64,000 nt of DNA. It comes from Cudoniella acicularis. Taxonomy: Eukaryota; Ascomycota; Leotiomycetes; Helotiales; Helotiaceae. A program made the translations under genes and the position numbers. Below are positions 1 to 11,987 of this stretch, one piece after another. Below the pieces are notes generated by a model, which worked only from the letters and a program-made list of their open reading frames with translations, made no database searches and was not told where the DNA came from. Within the stretch, counting starts at the first letter, position 1, and each line of letters starts with the position of its first letter. The DNA is taken from assembly GCA_013054445.1 (NCBI GenBank), contig JAAMPI010000056.1, positions 1 through 64,000 on the forward strand. Reading direction: 5' to 3'.

Positions 1-270
1 TGTGCACTATAGAGAACTTTAAAGGGTATTATCCTCTTCCCATATCCTTCAATTAGCCCAGATATGAACCCAATTGAGAAGTGCTGGCGGAGGATAAAAC
101 AAAGCCTTCATAGGCGGGAAAGGCAGCCTACAAATGAGGCTGAAATGCAAGCTGTAGTACAAGAGGAATGGGATAAAATCCCACAAGAATGGATTAATAG
201 GTTAATTGAGAAGCAAGAGTATTGGGTTCATGATTTAGTTAAGCGTTCTGGGTGGTCTACAGGTAATTAA
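1..270 (+). mobile_element. Tc1/mariner-type transposase, C-terminal remnant
   Basis: The reading frame ending at 270 encodes the end of a DDE transposase of the Tc1/mariner (DDE_3) type. The block SPDMNPIEKCWRRIK (about 55-99) is the hallmark motif around the third catalytic acidic residue (the E of NPIE), and about 55 residues follow, as is usual. The two upstream catalytic Asp residues would lie outside the window. In the same frame there is a TAG at 10-12, so the copy is probably already inactive, unless that base is an error. No terminal inverted repeat could be identified after the stop. Family recognition is from the motif; the exact family is not assigned. Confidence 0.75.
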
Positions 271-2067
271 TTAATAGATTATATTGTTGATGCCCTGAAC
301 GCACGGACTTCTGTCAGTAGGTTCGTTACACCCACAGAAGCCCGATGCCTCTAAAGCAGGCTCCTGGAGACTGCTAATAAAAATACGACGACCGCTGGAG
401 GTCGCTGAATAGGCCGCGCATTGCAGGCTACGCACCTTACGAGTTACAAGCTCTGCCCACCATACTGATTGACACTGAAGAGCGATGGCCGACTGCAGCG
501 GTCCGCCGAGTTCTGAGGCCATACGCCCTAGCCAACGCCTGTGCGTATCACCGCCTTTACTCGTTAGGTGCGGAGGTTCTCTAGGCTTATTATAACCTGT
601 GTCAACACGCTCTAATGACTCATGATAAAGGAATAATATATCTCTATTATAGCCTTATCTAATTATATAGGTCTATCTTATATTTCTTTCCAAAGTTATT
701 TATAGACGTGCCAATTTTTCCCTTTCTCTTGAAATTAGTTCCCTCCCCCTTCCCCCCTTCCCTTGGTGGTTTTTCCTTGCCACGCCCCCCTAGTCAAGGC
801 ACAGATTTGGTGATAAGGGGTTCGTGTGCTTGAACAATACACAGCATGCCTTATAAAGCAGGTAGTGTAATAATTCAGCCCCAGCTCCGTTAAATATTTT
901 CCAGGCTTACTGGGCTCGGCCCCCACTTCCCGAGCCTCGAAGCGAACCCAGCTACTGCTCGCGCTGTGCAGCTGCCAGCTCGACATCCAGAAAAATATTT
1001 GGTGCCTTGTGATGGAGTTATAGGAAAAAATAGAGGCACGCCAGTCGCGCGAAGTTACATTGCGTATGTCTCCTTCCTCGTCTCCCAAAATGCTGGAATT
1101 AGTTTTCTGCATCTGATGGATTTTTTGATGGATTCTAGGCATAGGACAATATGTTTCTACCAGCAGGATCCGCCTTGCAATCCCACTGCAATCCAATATT
1201 TGAAGCGCACGCAAAAGTCCACATTGTATGATATTGCGCAACGCATGTATAGATTCCGTCGCCCTGAGATCTATGATCAACTTAACGCTCTCTTCATGGC
1301 TAGTAGAATACGAGTAAGGAGCTAGGGGGCACGGGTGTTGATGAGACGAGAGCGTATTGCGGGAGTATCCGTGGTGGCAGTATCCACCAGATCTTCTTGT
1401 GGGGCACTAGGAACCAGTGCCGCCGTGTCGGGCGCTTTTCATCAGACTTGCCACACTGTTGACGTAAACGCGTGCTCATGTGATGTCCACCATCTAATAT
1501 CTGCGACAGTTTGTGCCAAGATCTCTCCAATAACGTCCTTTTAGCATCGTCCAGTCCGCTTCCAATGGTGCCGCCGCGGCGAAATCTTAAGGTTATTGTT
1601 ATTGGAGACCTAGGCGAGTCCGCTGTCCGTTTCTTTTCAGCTCCCGGTCCGTGATAACCCTTCAGAAAGTTTCCTCATCAGGCTTGCCATTATCACCGTC
1701 CTTGCCGCCTAGCCATCCTTTGTTGTTATGTTCTCACTGCAAGCTCGCTGGACCTTGGACCTGCTTCCATTTATTCCCCGTGTACAGCCCCTCAAAGCCA
1801 AGCTTGCAAAACAAGATTTGTGAGACTGTAAAATCACTCTATAATCTTCAGTTCATACCTGACACTTGCTCTCGTTTTAGCTTGAAAGCCGTTGTTTTTA
1901 GGCTCCCCAGTCAATTGAAGCCTGCGAATTACCGTTGGCGTGATTCTCGGGGTATATTCTCTCGTGATCGACAGGGAGCAGTTAATACTTGGAAGGGCTG
2001 TAACTGCACTTGGTCCCGCTAGTCCCATAAATTCTCCTCGATTTCTTCCGAACTCCACAACTCCACA
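271..2067. other. Intergenic, no gene recognised
   Basis: This 1.8-kb stretch between the transposase tail and the NLR start contains only short, overlapping open frames on both strands with no recognisable motif. About 590-720 is strongly AT-rich and 735-785 holds C-rich tracts. The last few hundred bases must carry the promoter and leader of the NLR gene, but I could not pick out a specific element. Confidence 0.5.
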
Positions 2068-5000
2068 ATGGCACCAACCCAATACCCGTCAAGACCCACA
2101 CAAACCGAGGATCTTGTTGGACGCTTGAAGAGCCGCGACACTGATCCAAAGGAGGTAGAAGCCCTACAAGCATTGTCCAATAAGATGATTAGGGTCTTCC
2201 AAAAAGAACCCCTTCCGTATGATGTACGAGAGGCCGCCGCGTTAGCATCCATCGTCACGGCCAAAGATTACGGAGACCTCTTTCAAGCCTTTGTCGATGG
2301 CGTGACTCATAAGGACCATCCAGAGTACCTGATAGGGCTCGAGACTATTACCAAAGTCTTCAAAGACAAGCCACCTCTGTCATATGGGTTAGAGGCCGTC
2401 GCGCCGTCACCCCTCATCAAGACCGAAGATCAGGACTGCTTTAGGACCTTTGTTAATGTCATTATCGTCGGGGGTATCCAAGATGGCAACAACGTGGATC
2501 GAAAGCTCTCGGAGGGGTTCAAAGCCATCATCGAAAAGGTCAGAGCTGATCTCCCATCATCTCTTTCAAAAGGTGCGTTCGACAAAATCAATAATGCCAT
2601 CAGTGGCACCGCAAATTGTACCGACCTGGATCCAAAACTCCTCATAGGGCTCATCTTTGCCCTTAATCGCGCTGAAGGTGTCAAGTGGGCTGGGATGCGA
2701 TTTGGGCCTCTAGTTGACCATTTGCGGAGACGGCTAGAGGATGCCGTAAATCAAGTCGAAGAAGAAACCCAGTATCAGCTGGTCCGTATGCTTTTGACCG
2801 CCTTAGATGTTATGACAGATAAGAAGACCGCCGGGCTCAGTCGAACGAAACTGCACGAACCATTGCTCAAGCAGCTTGAAAATCTCAGCAAAAAAAAAGG
2901 ACCTCCGCCTCTCTCAAGCAGCTGACTACGCGCATCAAGCCTTACTCCGCATTCCCAATGATGAAGGCCCGTATAAAGCCCTCTGGCGCCATGTCCGTAC
3001 CATTGGCGAAGGTACAGCTAAGTTGGCCAGCGCTGTTTCGACAATGGATCCGTCGAGACTCTTCGACGGTCTTACGACGCTGCAGGATTTTCCCGACCTA
3101 CTGGCCTCCATGCGCGATGTGTTCGAGGCTTTGTCTAATCTGTACAACGGCGTGGAAGATGCAACACCGAGACAGAAGAGCTGGTATGCGGCTCTTCGGT
3201 GTGCGGATTTTTTAATCGACACAAAGGCATTCCACCATCTCGAAGCACTTGTTCTGAAAATACCGCGTAACCAGGAGAAGGAATTCTTGTGCGGCTTGTA
3301 TGCACATCTTGAACAGGCCTGGGTAGTCGGGGACGCGTTTGCGAGAGGTGAAATTGTTCGATTCCTGGACCAAGTTCTAGTCAAAATAGGGTCAATATCG
3401 AAGCACCCGTGCGTCCGGGAATGGGTTAAGTTGATTGCTGATACTCTTGAACAGCCTAATTGGAAAAACACCGTCCAACCTGTTCCACAGTCCTCGCTTC
3501 AGCGGCTGCTGCTGCGGAAGAAAAAAGAGTATGCTCCTACGATCAGCAAGCCAGAAAGGCGGGATGAGACACTTTCAAGAGACTTGTTGGAGAAAGCCTG
3601 GTCAGACTGTAACGAGGCCAACGTGTTCTACGCGGACATTAAGATACGCGAGCACTATCTGCAAAACGAAGAAGCACCCCTCAAGGTTGAACGACTCTCG
3701 GGTGATTCATTGTCTATGGATCGGTGCTACATCAATCTCGCCCTTGTAGAGCAGCAGGGCCGCAATGTAAGCCGCTCTGAGGAAGGAGATACGAAACCCC
3801 AGTCTTCTCAGTTTTCACTCCATGCTCGCCTCAAAATTGAGACACCGCCTTTAGACAACCAGGTTTCCTTGGATTCCCTCTTTAGCTCGCGGAAAGCACA
3901 AGACGGTAAGGAGGCTCTACCAGAACGGATCTTGATTCGGGGGCAGGCAGGGGTGGGAAAGACTACCTTATGCAAGAAGATAGTTCATGAGTATCTTCAT
4001 GGGAAGATATGGCCCGGGCTCTTCACCCGTCTACTTTGGGTGCCTTTGCGTACGCTGAAAGGAAGCTCGACCGACCTGAAGGGCTGGCTTCGTAACAATT
4101 ATTTCCGTGCTGGAGACGGAGATATCTTGGCCAGAGCATTAATACAAGCGATTGGTGAGCCCAACACGTATGGCAAGACCCTGTTTATACTCGACGGTCA
4201 GGACGAAGTACGCCATGAGTCAGAGAGAGAAACGCCTGGAATTCTGAAAGAACTTCTCGCTCAATCTCACGTCATCATCACCTCCCGGCCGGCTGGGATA
4301 AGCCTAGCTCATACCGGCCGCATCGACCTGGAATTGGAAACAGTCGGGTTCTATCCGGACCAAGTGGTGGCCTACATCAAGAAGGCTGCACCTGATCAAG
4401 CCGAAGAGATCCAATCATTCATTCAAGAACATTGGCTTATTCAGGGTTTGGTTCGGATTCCCATTCAGCTAGAGGCACTCTGTTATAGCTGGGATGCTAG
4501 AACAGTGAACTCGGGGCTGGTGCCAAAGAGCATGACGACGCTCTACCAAGCAATTGAGCGAAAGTTGTGGAAGAAGGATTCCGCCCGGCTAGGAAAGAGT
4601 ACTGTGAATGAAGCCAAGCGAGCATTAGACAACGAGATCAAGTTGCAGGTGTTGCGTGAAATCAGCTTTCTCCGAGGTCTTGCCTTTACCGGCCTATTCA
4701 ACGACGCCATAGAATTCGACGCCCCCATTCTGGACATCATATGGAAGCATTGGAATGTAGTTATGGGCTTCCCACCTTCTGGCGAAATTCGATCTGAGAA
4801 CCTCGCAGACTTGTCGTTTCTACGCTCGTCAGATACTTCTTTAAGCGAAAGCAGAAGTTACCACTTCCTACATTTGACTTTCCAGGAGTTTTTTGCTGCG
4901 CAGTACTTTGTGGAATATTGGAAATCTGATAAGCTGCTCCCATGTTTGGTACTCAACAGTGGAAATTTTGAGCCTATTAAGGCCGAAAATTTTCTTCGAA

Positions 5001-5926
5001 AGGAGAAATACAACGCACGTTATGATATTTTATGGCGTTTTGTCGTCGGTTTACTTCAAGTCGATTGTGACGAGACGCATAACGAGCAGCAACTCTGCCG
5101 CTTCTTCAAGAAAATTGAGGGCCAACCGCGCGATCTTTTGGGTCCTGCACATCAACGGCTAGTTATGCATTGCCTGAGCGAAGTGGTTCTACCGCAGAAG
5201 ATACCGGAATTTAATCAACTTCGAGCGGATCTAGAAGGTCATTTGTTATTATGGGCAGAGTTTGAATGTAACCTACAAGGATATTCATGCTTAGCAGCTG
5301 AAATGGAATTCCCAGAATATATCCTAGAGCTGGTTTTACGAGAAAGCCCAGAGGACATGAAAACTAAGATTTTAAAGTCGCTAAGCGAAAGACCAAAAAT
5401 TTCAACTAGTATTATGGATCTAGTAGCTTCCTGGCTTGGAGACAACGTCTTAAGAAGCTTGAAAATAGAGGCCCTTAACATGTTCCAGTATCAAAGTCAA
5501 CGGTCGACCTGCCAGAAGGAGTCTTTAGAGAAGTGACAGCACTTCTAAAGGATCTAGACAGCGACAATCAGGTCCGCTGCAGCTCAGGCCTTNGGTGGCC
5601 AGTCGGCCTGGCCCGAGGGGGCCTTCCAGGAGGTCGCGGCGCTCCTAAAGGACCCTAATACCTACCTTCGGTCCACTATAGCTAAGGCCTTAGGTGGCCA
5701 GGCGGGCTTTAGCTCTATTCTTCTTAATATCAATAATCAATCTTTTAACAACTTGTACGATATTTGGGTTAGGAGAAGTTTTAAGGAACATTTGAATTGG
5801 TATAGGGAGGGCGACAGCTCTTATATTAATATGCCAGAGGGATCGACGAAAGTTTCTTTTGATAAGTTGAAGAGCAAAGTTCAAGAAGCGCAAGCATCTT
5901 TGGGCATTCCTCTTCCTCTCTCCTAG
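2068..5926 (+). CDS. NACHT-domain NLR-like protein with C-terminal HEAT-like repeats (frame-broken)
   Basis: Fungal STAND/NLR receptor-like gene. An N-terminal helical region of about 275 residues that I do not recognise (2068-2898) is followed by a region typical of fungal NLRs (WYAALR at about 3184, then MDRCYINLALVEQ at about 3717), a NACHT NTPase with P-loop GQAGVGKTT (about 3941-3967) and Walker B LFILDGQDE (about 4181-4207), winged-helix-like sequence, and HEAT-like repeats at 5512-5710. The reading frame is broken three times: at the A9 run 2890-2898 (one surplus A), near 5498-5503 (one base missing or two surplus), and at the ambiguous base N at 5593 (deleting it restores frame). After these the frame runs to TAG 5924-5926. 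If the breaks are assembly errors the gene is intact; otherwise it is a pseudogene. NLRs of this class are thought to sense non-self and trigger incompatibility or immunity-like responses; that role is inferred. Confidence 0.8.
5512..5710 (+). repeat. Two tandem 99-nt (33-residue) HEAT-like repeat units in the NLR gene
   Basis: Unit 1 (5512-5611, including the N at 5593) and unit 2 (5612-5710) share the pattern PEG.F.EV.ALLKD..........ALGGQ at protein level. Many of the nucleotide differences are transitions, with unit 1 the more AT-rich copy. The ambiguous base inside unit 1 is where an assembler would struggle with near-identical units, so the array may be longer in the genome. Confidence 0.75.
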
Positions 5927-8900
5927 GTTTCACGTCGTTGTCACTCCGATGACGTGAGGGACGTTAGAGTCAAGCTTGCCCCTAGTCAAGCAACTTATAA
6001 TACATCACCTCGTTTGTTTAAGCATCTGGTATTTGGCTTGTTATCTTAAACCTGACATCTGTTTGCACGACTTGATAAGACGAACTGGAATGTGGTACTG
6101 GGCTGAACAGTTCCTGATCCGATAATCAATCGCTATACCGAAGCAAGCCATTTTGGAACAGAAACTGTGGGGAATAAATGGATAACTGTGGTTTTCAATA
6201 TTCGCCCCATGTTGAATTCGATTGGGGTTCGTTTAGTTCGAACAGTTGAAGGGACAGGGCGCCAGTGGTACAGTCCGAACTGCGACCCGCTTCAATGGCC
6301 ATGTACCCGTTGGTCTGAGGCCGTCCCTCCCCCATTGACTCTCCCGTTCTTGGCGCATATACATTGCACACCTTCTAGAGGTAGTTTGGATAGAGGAATT
6401 AAATTGGTGCAAATACTGGGAGACATGCTACTCTCCAAATCCACGCTGATGTGGCCAGCTTCCTCCCCCACTGCTCTGAACTGGACACCCAGTCCACGAA
6501 TTTCCCCTCAATCTCGATCTTTTTGCTAACTGACGGCCTTGCCGTAGTGTCCATCTCCAATAACATTTTATGACGCTCAATCTAACCAATATCAGGCATT
6601 TAACAAGAATGAAGTCATGTACGAGTAACCGTACTAGGAAGTCTCGCCAAAAACGCTTGTCCTCCTATTGCTTGTTTCTAGTGTGGCGCGCTATTTCGAC
6701 TTTCACGTCCGAAGCTGTGGCAGAAGATCGTATTGCCAACATTAATGACAGGTGTTGATGAAGAAAGTGGTCAAAAACGAAGGGATTGCACAAGTGATGT
6801 TCAGTTGACCTCGCTTACAGTATGTGTGGCTACAATTGCCATGGATGCTATGAATGCTGATGCACAATCCCAGGCGACCAGTATATCAGCCCACCCCACC
6901 ATCCCAGGCCAACTCACCGATGATAAACTGTCAGCCCCACTTGCTGATTAAGTTCCTACCTAAGCAGCGGTGACTGATATAGGTGTGTTCCGATTCTCAG
7001 TATTGTTCAAATGGAAAATAAAATTCGACTCCTTAAATTACATACAAAACTAAAGCTCAACAATACTTGACTAGTAACATTGCGCCGCGAACAACCTTTA
7101 GTAGGAACTATAACTATACGGTCAGTTTCTTCTTTTGCTTAAAGACCGAAAGCGGACTCACTCCTATTATAATCATGCAACATTGTATGTCTCCTATCAT
7201 GCACATGACTACCCACGTGTAATTGCAGTCCGTCATAATATTGCCGAAGGGCAACCTATATCTAGATAAGCCACTACTCCTCGAGCATCTAGTATAAAGC
7301 TTCTCGTCAAGTCTACGTATGGTTTCGCTATCTAGTATACTTGACAACATAAGCCTATAGACGAGAGGGCCTGGCTATAAGTCTATAAGCTTTATAAAAG
7401 CAATACTCTAATCTAAAACCACTTCTCCTACGGCCTTTCCTCTTATAAGAGAACAAATAATAGTAGCCCTAATATTATACGACAGGATATTTTTATATTC
7501 TTATAACAAACTGCCGCGTGGTGAGGACGCTTGACAATTGGCCTGCGATTAAACGACCTCGGCTCGTTGATCTAAGATCGAATTTCTATTGGACTATAGT
7601 TGCAGAAGCGTATGACCACCACTAACATTGTTCCCTACCGCTGAAGTCATTGAAGCCATTGAAGGTATTAAAGCTATTGAAGTTGTTGAAGCAATAGCTG
7701 CTGTATAATCCTTACTGCTATTATGATAACTGATGTTGGCTCTCGAGGGCATCTTTTTCGAATCATTGAGCTCCTTTTTCGTCATACTGTTGTAGTAACG
7801 ATAGCCGATTTCACGCTTTATATAGCGCGGACAAGGTCGTTCGTTGCATAGTTGTTGAGGTGAGTTTAAGAAGTGACTTCCGAAGATGTTGATATACGTA
7901 CAATAAGGGGGGTCTTAGAATTTAAGACGCTCATTTGAAAATAATATAACTACTGTAAAAAGTTGTAAAACACCGTCGGCGTTTTCTATTAGTTAATAGT
8001 TATACTTAAGTCAGCTAGAAACCAAGTCTGAAACCTTGAAAAGGCGCAGGGCTCAAAGGTCATCTTCGACAACACACGATCCGGTTCGGCATTACTTTAT
8101 AAAGTCATCGACAGGATCACTAATCTTGAATAGATCCTGCTTCATCACCTTGACACTATCCATAACCTGGAAAAGGAAGCTCGAGATTGTTTACTCCGAG
8201 AAGAATCAAAGACAGGGAATGTACCCCCCTGGAAACCTATAAGTCATAGTAAACTCGAAGCGCAATTAAATGAGGCCGTCGATAGCCACGCTAGGACTAT
8301 TTTTTAGAAGAAACTTCACTCTTCCAAGCGCTCTATAAGACCGGTATTGATTTTTGGTCTGCTCTGTAATAGCAGGAACTACGAGAATGGAAGAAATCAG
8401 ATCAAACCATTGAAGAAAAAGTCAGGCTCTGGCTATAGGTAGTCCTCGATACTTTCGTCGAAAGATTAATAAGGATCCCGCTTCCTGAAAATATATCTGT
8501 ATGGTGTGATTATCAGGATAGGTTATATTAAAGAGGTTTGAGCGTCCTGGACCACTTCATCTAACCATCGCTAACGCAATAACAGCTGATAATAGCGGTG
8601 AGGATGATTGTGCTGGTAAACTTAAGGATGATTTAATTGTTTTACTCGAGGGCCTCATTAGGAAGTTGATGAAAACAGCTTCCGAGGAAGAAAAAAAGGA
8701 CGAGTTGTCCTTAAATAAGCGGCGTCGAGTAGAACTATGCAACAACGACGATTTGACAAGTACCGAAATATCGAAATCTCCTCAAATTCCCCAAGCATTA
8801 AAAAATCTATAAGTCGAGTCTCGACACCCGTTGTCACAGCTAGACCAAAAACGGCGGATTGATTTCCAACTGGCCATATTCAGATTGCGCCGACGCACAT

Positions 8901-9086
8901 CTGCATGAGCTGAAAACCGGCTTGCTGACGTTCAGTCGTTCACTAGATGCCATCCTCGAAATTTCTGGGCTTTAGGTTCACATGCTAGTTGCAACCTACA
9001 GGCCATACGACGATCCAACCACACTCCCTTGCTCAACCAGGGCACACAGCCATGCCGAAGGTTGAAGAGACTCACGGCTGACTTCA
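5927..9086. other. Gene-poor, partly AT-rich region
   Basis: Three kilobases with only short open frames on both strands. 7380-8000 is AT-rich with many stops. A short low-complexity stretch at 7643-7706 reads as a hydrophobic/acidic repeat (EVIEAIEGIKAIEVVEAIAA), but no start codon or family supports a gene. 8030-8760 has broken open frames rich in charged residues that may be a decayed coding sequence; I cannot assign it. No terminal repeats were found. Confidence 0.45.
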
Positions 9087-9613
9087 ACCAGAGAGACTGA
9101 CTGGCTAAAGCCAGGAAAAGCGACTATAGCTTGTAGCTTCGGATATTCTACCCTCTAAGAGATTGACTGGTCGAAAACGGGAAGGGGTTCGACGGCCTGT
9201 TACAATTTACAACCCCTCCCAACTCCAAATCGTGAGAGGTTGACAGGCTGGAGTCGCGGGAAGTGGTTTGACCGTCCCTTCTAATTTACAACCCCCTCCG
9301 ACTCCACTATCCTAAGAGATTGACCGGTTAGAGTCGCGGGAAATGGTTCGACCGTCGTTTGCAATTTGCAATTTGCAATCTGCAATCCCCACTAACTTCC
9401 CACCCTAAGAGATTGACTGGTTGGAGTCGGGAAGTGGTTCGACCGTCGCTTGCAATTTGCAACCCCCTCCAGCCGGCCTTCAAGCATTGACTGGTTAGGG
9501 CCGGGAAAGGGAATGTCGTAGGCGGTCTGCATGTCTGCACTCCTTCCTCCAGCTGACCTCCACCATCTAAAATCCTAAGAGATTGACTGGCTGGAGCCGG
9601 GAAAGATCGACTG
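9087..9613. repeat. Degenerate minisatellite, about 80-95 bp units
   Basis: The phrase AAGAGATTGACTGGTTGGAG recurs at about 9156, 9235 (variant), 9313, 9406, 9484 (partial) and 9575, with a weaker copy near 9090. Each is followed by GGGAAGTGGTTCGACCGTC or a variant, then TTGCAATTTGCAA and a C-rich tract. Spacing is about 78, 80, 93, 78 and 91 bp, giving about six to seven diverged units. The third unit contains an internal expansion of a TTGCAAT-type 7-8-mer. No function is visible. Confidence 0.85.
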
Positions 9614-9987
9614 TTAGGACAAGAATGTGACTGCCCGGTCGAGGTGTAGCATGTCGCTAAGATTTGCTAAGATGAACATATTACCGACAATTGAGGGTAG
9701 AGGGATCAAAGCTTGCCGAGGCCGGCCCTTCGCTAGAGGCTTACCCTGTCAAGGATATGTGAGAAAATAGTAAAGAAAGAAGAATTGAAAAAGTCGCGGG
9801 TACTTCATGGTCTTATATCTTCGTAGTCGGTGTAATATCTTGCCGAAGTGCGCTAAAGATGCAATAGATACAAAGAACATCAAAGTTGAACGGAATAATC
9901 AATAAACTATTATAAGATATCTAAACTTCGATCTAATAATGACTCTAACGTCAGATTATAGAAGGGGGACATTTATCGCACGTGACT

Positions 9988-10005
9988 ATGCCGATATTTC
10001 GGCAT
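9988..10005. repeat. Perfect 7-bp inverted repeat with 4-nt loop
   Basis: ATGCCGA-TATT-TCGGCAT forms a perfect short hairpin 46 bp upstream of the tRNA gene. It is too short to assign a role; it may be chance. Confidence 0.4.
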
Positions 10006-10051
10006 TGTGAACCTTATATATAAGTCAAATTTACCGTTTTAGGAATCAAAA

Positions 10052-10150
10052 GCGTTTGTGGTTTAGTGGTAAAATCCATCGTTGCCATGAATCGGCCTAA
10101 CAGGTCGATTTCAGCGTCGATGGGCCCCGGGTTCGATTCCCGGCGAACGC
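10052..10150 (+). tRNA. tRNA-Gly (anticodon GCC) with a 29-nt intron
   Basis: The acceptor stem GCGTTTG pairs with CGAACGC (one G-U pair). Box A is TGGTTTAGTGGT and box B is GGGTTCGATTCCC. The anticodon stem CCATCG/CGATGG is perfect and the loop carries anticodon GCC at 10084-10086. A 29-nt insertion (10088-10116) begins one nucleotide 3' of the anticodon, the canonical position for nuclear tRNA introns, and contains TCGGCCTA, which can pair with the anticodon. The spliced tRNA is 70 nt before CCA addition. It would decode GGC and GGU. Confidence 0.93.
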
Positions 10151-10155
10151 ATATA

Positions 10156-10162
10156 TTTTTTT
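10156..10162 (+). terminator. RNA polymerase III terminator (T7)
   Basis: A run of seven T residues starts 6 nt after the tRNA 3' end, the standard pol III stop signal. Confidence 0.85.
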
Positions 10163-10183
10163 CGATGTTCCATTTTGAAACAC

Positions 10184-10203
10184 TTGTGGTGGTGGTGGTG
10201 GTG
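10184..10203 (+). repeat. (TGG)n microsatellite
   Basis: About six perfect TGG units directly downstream of the tRNA gene; simple repeat with no visible function. Confidence 0.85.
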
Positions 10204-11987
10204 TTTATTTTGCTGAAAGGAGTTGTGGTGATATTCGGCTCGAGTAGGAGCTGGCCTGAGCGCAAGCGAGATCTTAAAAGCGGCGCTAGTGATCGGCTCC
10301 GAAGCCGAAATCGAAAAGTCGAAGATCACACCCGAATTGTCTTGGGATTTATTTTCCACTCTTGAGTCTGTTTTGTCCATGGTTAAAGCAAGTTGACTTC
10401 TATATGCGTTTCCAAGTGGAGCATGGACCTTGAAAAACTGTGTAGATCGTCGTCGCAACGATATCAATCAAGCCTTCCTCTTTTGCTTCAACTTCGCGCG
10501 CCGCGACAATACTCGATTTTGAAGTTTTTCTTTCTAGCAATGGTTTTCTCCAACAATATGCCTTTATCATAACTCGTAGTTCGCGAGGATCTGTTAGCTC
10601 TTCAAGGCGTCTTGTTTTACTCGAGTTTTTCTGACCATGATGCGTCGAAAGGCAGGAAGAGGATTTCGCTTCATGTGTCGCACGTCGCGTTTCGTGCAGT
10701 CTTTGAGTGTGGACCTGTTCGAACTTCGACGAAACCCAACAGGCGTATGCCTGTGCGAGCAATTCTTGCTCAGAAATCAGCTCGGAGCGGTTTTTGATGA
10801 TGTACTATATATCAATCAGTTCTTGCGTTTCGTATTCAGAAGAACTGAAAGGTAAACAAGCAATGCCCTCCCTCCCTGAGTTACGGTCTTCGCACTTGAA
10901 TCGAAGCACACGCCCTCCTAACTAGAAAAATAAATAGGAAGGCCCGTGGGAAAGAGCTGTGAACGATCCGTGGCTCTCTTCCAAGCGGAGGATTAAATTT
11001 AAAGATATTTTAGGTTGTTGGGGGTCAACTTTGTTGTTGCGATCTCGAGACCAACACTCTAAATTATTGTTGCCCCAGGTACTCGAGCCTTGTTGGTCAC
11101 GGGTTCTTTCATGTAACACCTTTGTAAAGAAATAACCCACTCTTGCATACCGGTGCAATCTAATAGTTAAATAGGATATGAGAAGCATTGGTCAGTCCCA
11201 TCATTTGGGAGTATTTCTCATCACAGGGACGTTCTCCAACTACACGCTACTATTTAAGTTTAGATTGTCATGATGTGTCATCCACCCCGGTGGTAGATAA
11301 GTATATACCCTTTTCATGGTTTCTATCTTGTTCTCACCAGGTTGTTGTGTGCAAAGCAACGTTTCATCCTTCTCTGGTCCGAAGCCCAGAATTTGAACCA
11401 TGCAGTCATAGCCAAACGATAATGGAAAAGGTTGTGCTTGTCTATGACAAGTCAGAGAGAAATGACAATTCGAAGGCCAGAAGAACCGGCAAATGCTAGC
11501 AATTCTCCTCGTTAGACGGGCAGCATTATTTCCTCTATCAACACTAGGATTTGATCTCAATACTTCCCAGGACGCACATCTAGTGGCAGATACTTGTAGC
11601 TAGAAAAAAGAAGCCGTGAGAAATGGCCTAGGCTTTTTTGAAAAATGCTTGAAGTGAGGGTATTACGGCGATAACTGCACTTGTAGAGGTTCTTCCAAAA
11701 ACCTTGGCATGACTCTTCTTTCTCTTGATTCTTCTTCCGATTTGGTATCCGAAATGCTGGCTTTTGTAGAGTGTCGTCAACCTGCTTTATGAATTGGTAC
11801 CGGAATTTCACGCATAGACTTCTTCTTATTTAGTTTTCGGTACAAGCGTGAAGGACAATGAAACATATCGTGAGACCAAGTTCTCAACATGCCCTATCGC
11901 TCAGAGAAACAATATCCCACCACACTCTTCACAAGAAGCTATCGACAACCAACCGCACCATATAACCCCCTTGATTGTCTCGAATTC
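10204..11987. other. Intergenic, no gene recognised
   Basis: Several open frames of 60-120 codons occur on both strands (for example minus 10400-10762 and 11240-11560), but none shows a domain, and they overlap one another. I see no RNA gene or repeat here beyond the short simple repeat at its left edge. Confidence 0.45.

Noticed and set aside
735..1325. Overlapping frames of 181 and 119 codons on opposite strands
   Set aside because: Neither has a domain, a signal peptide or any splice-linked continuation.
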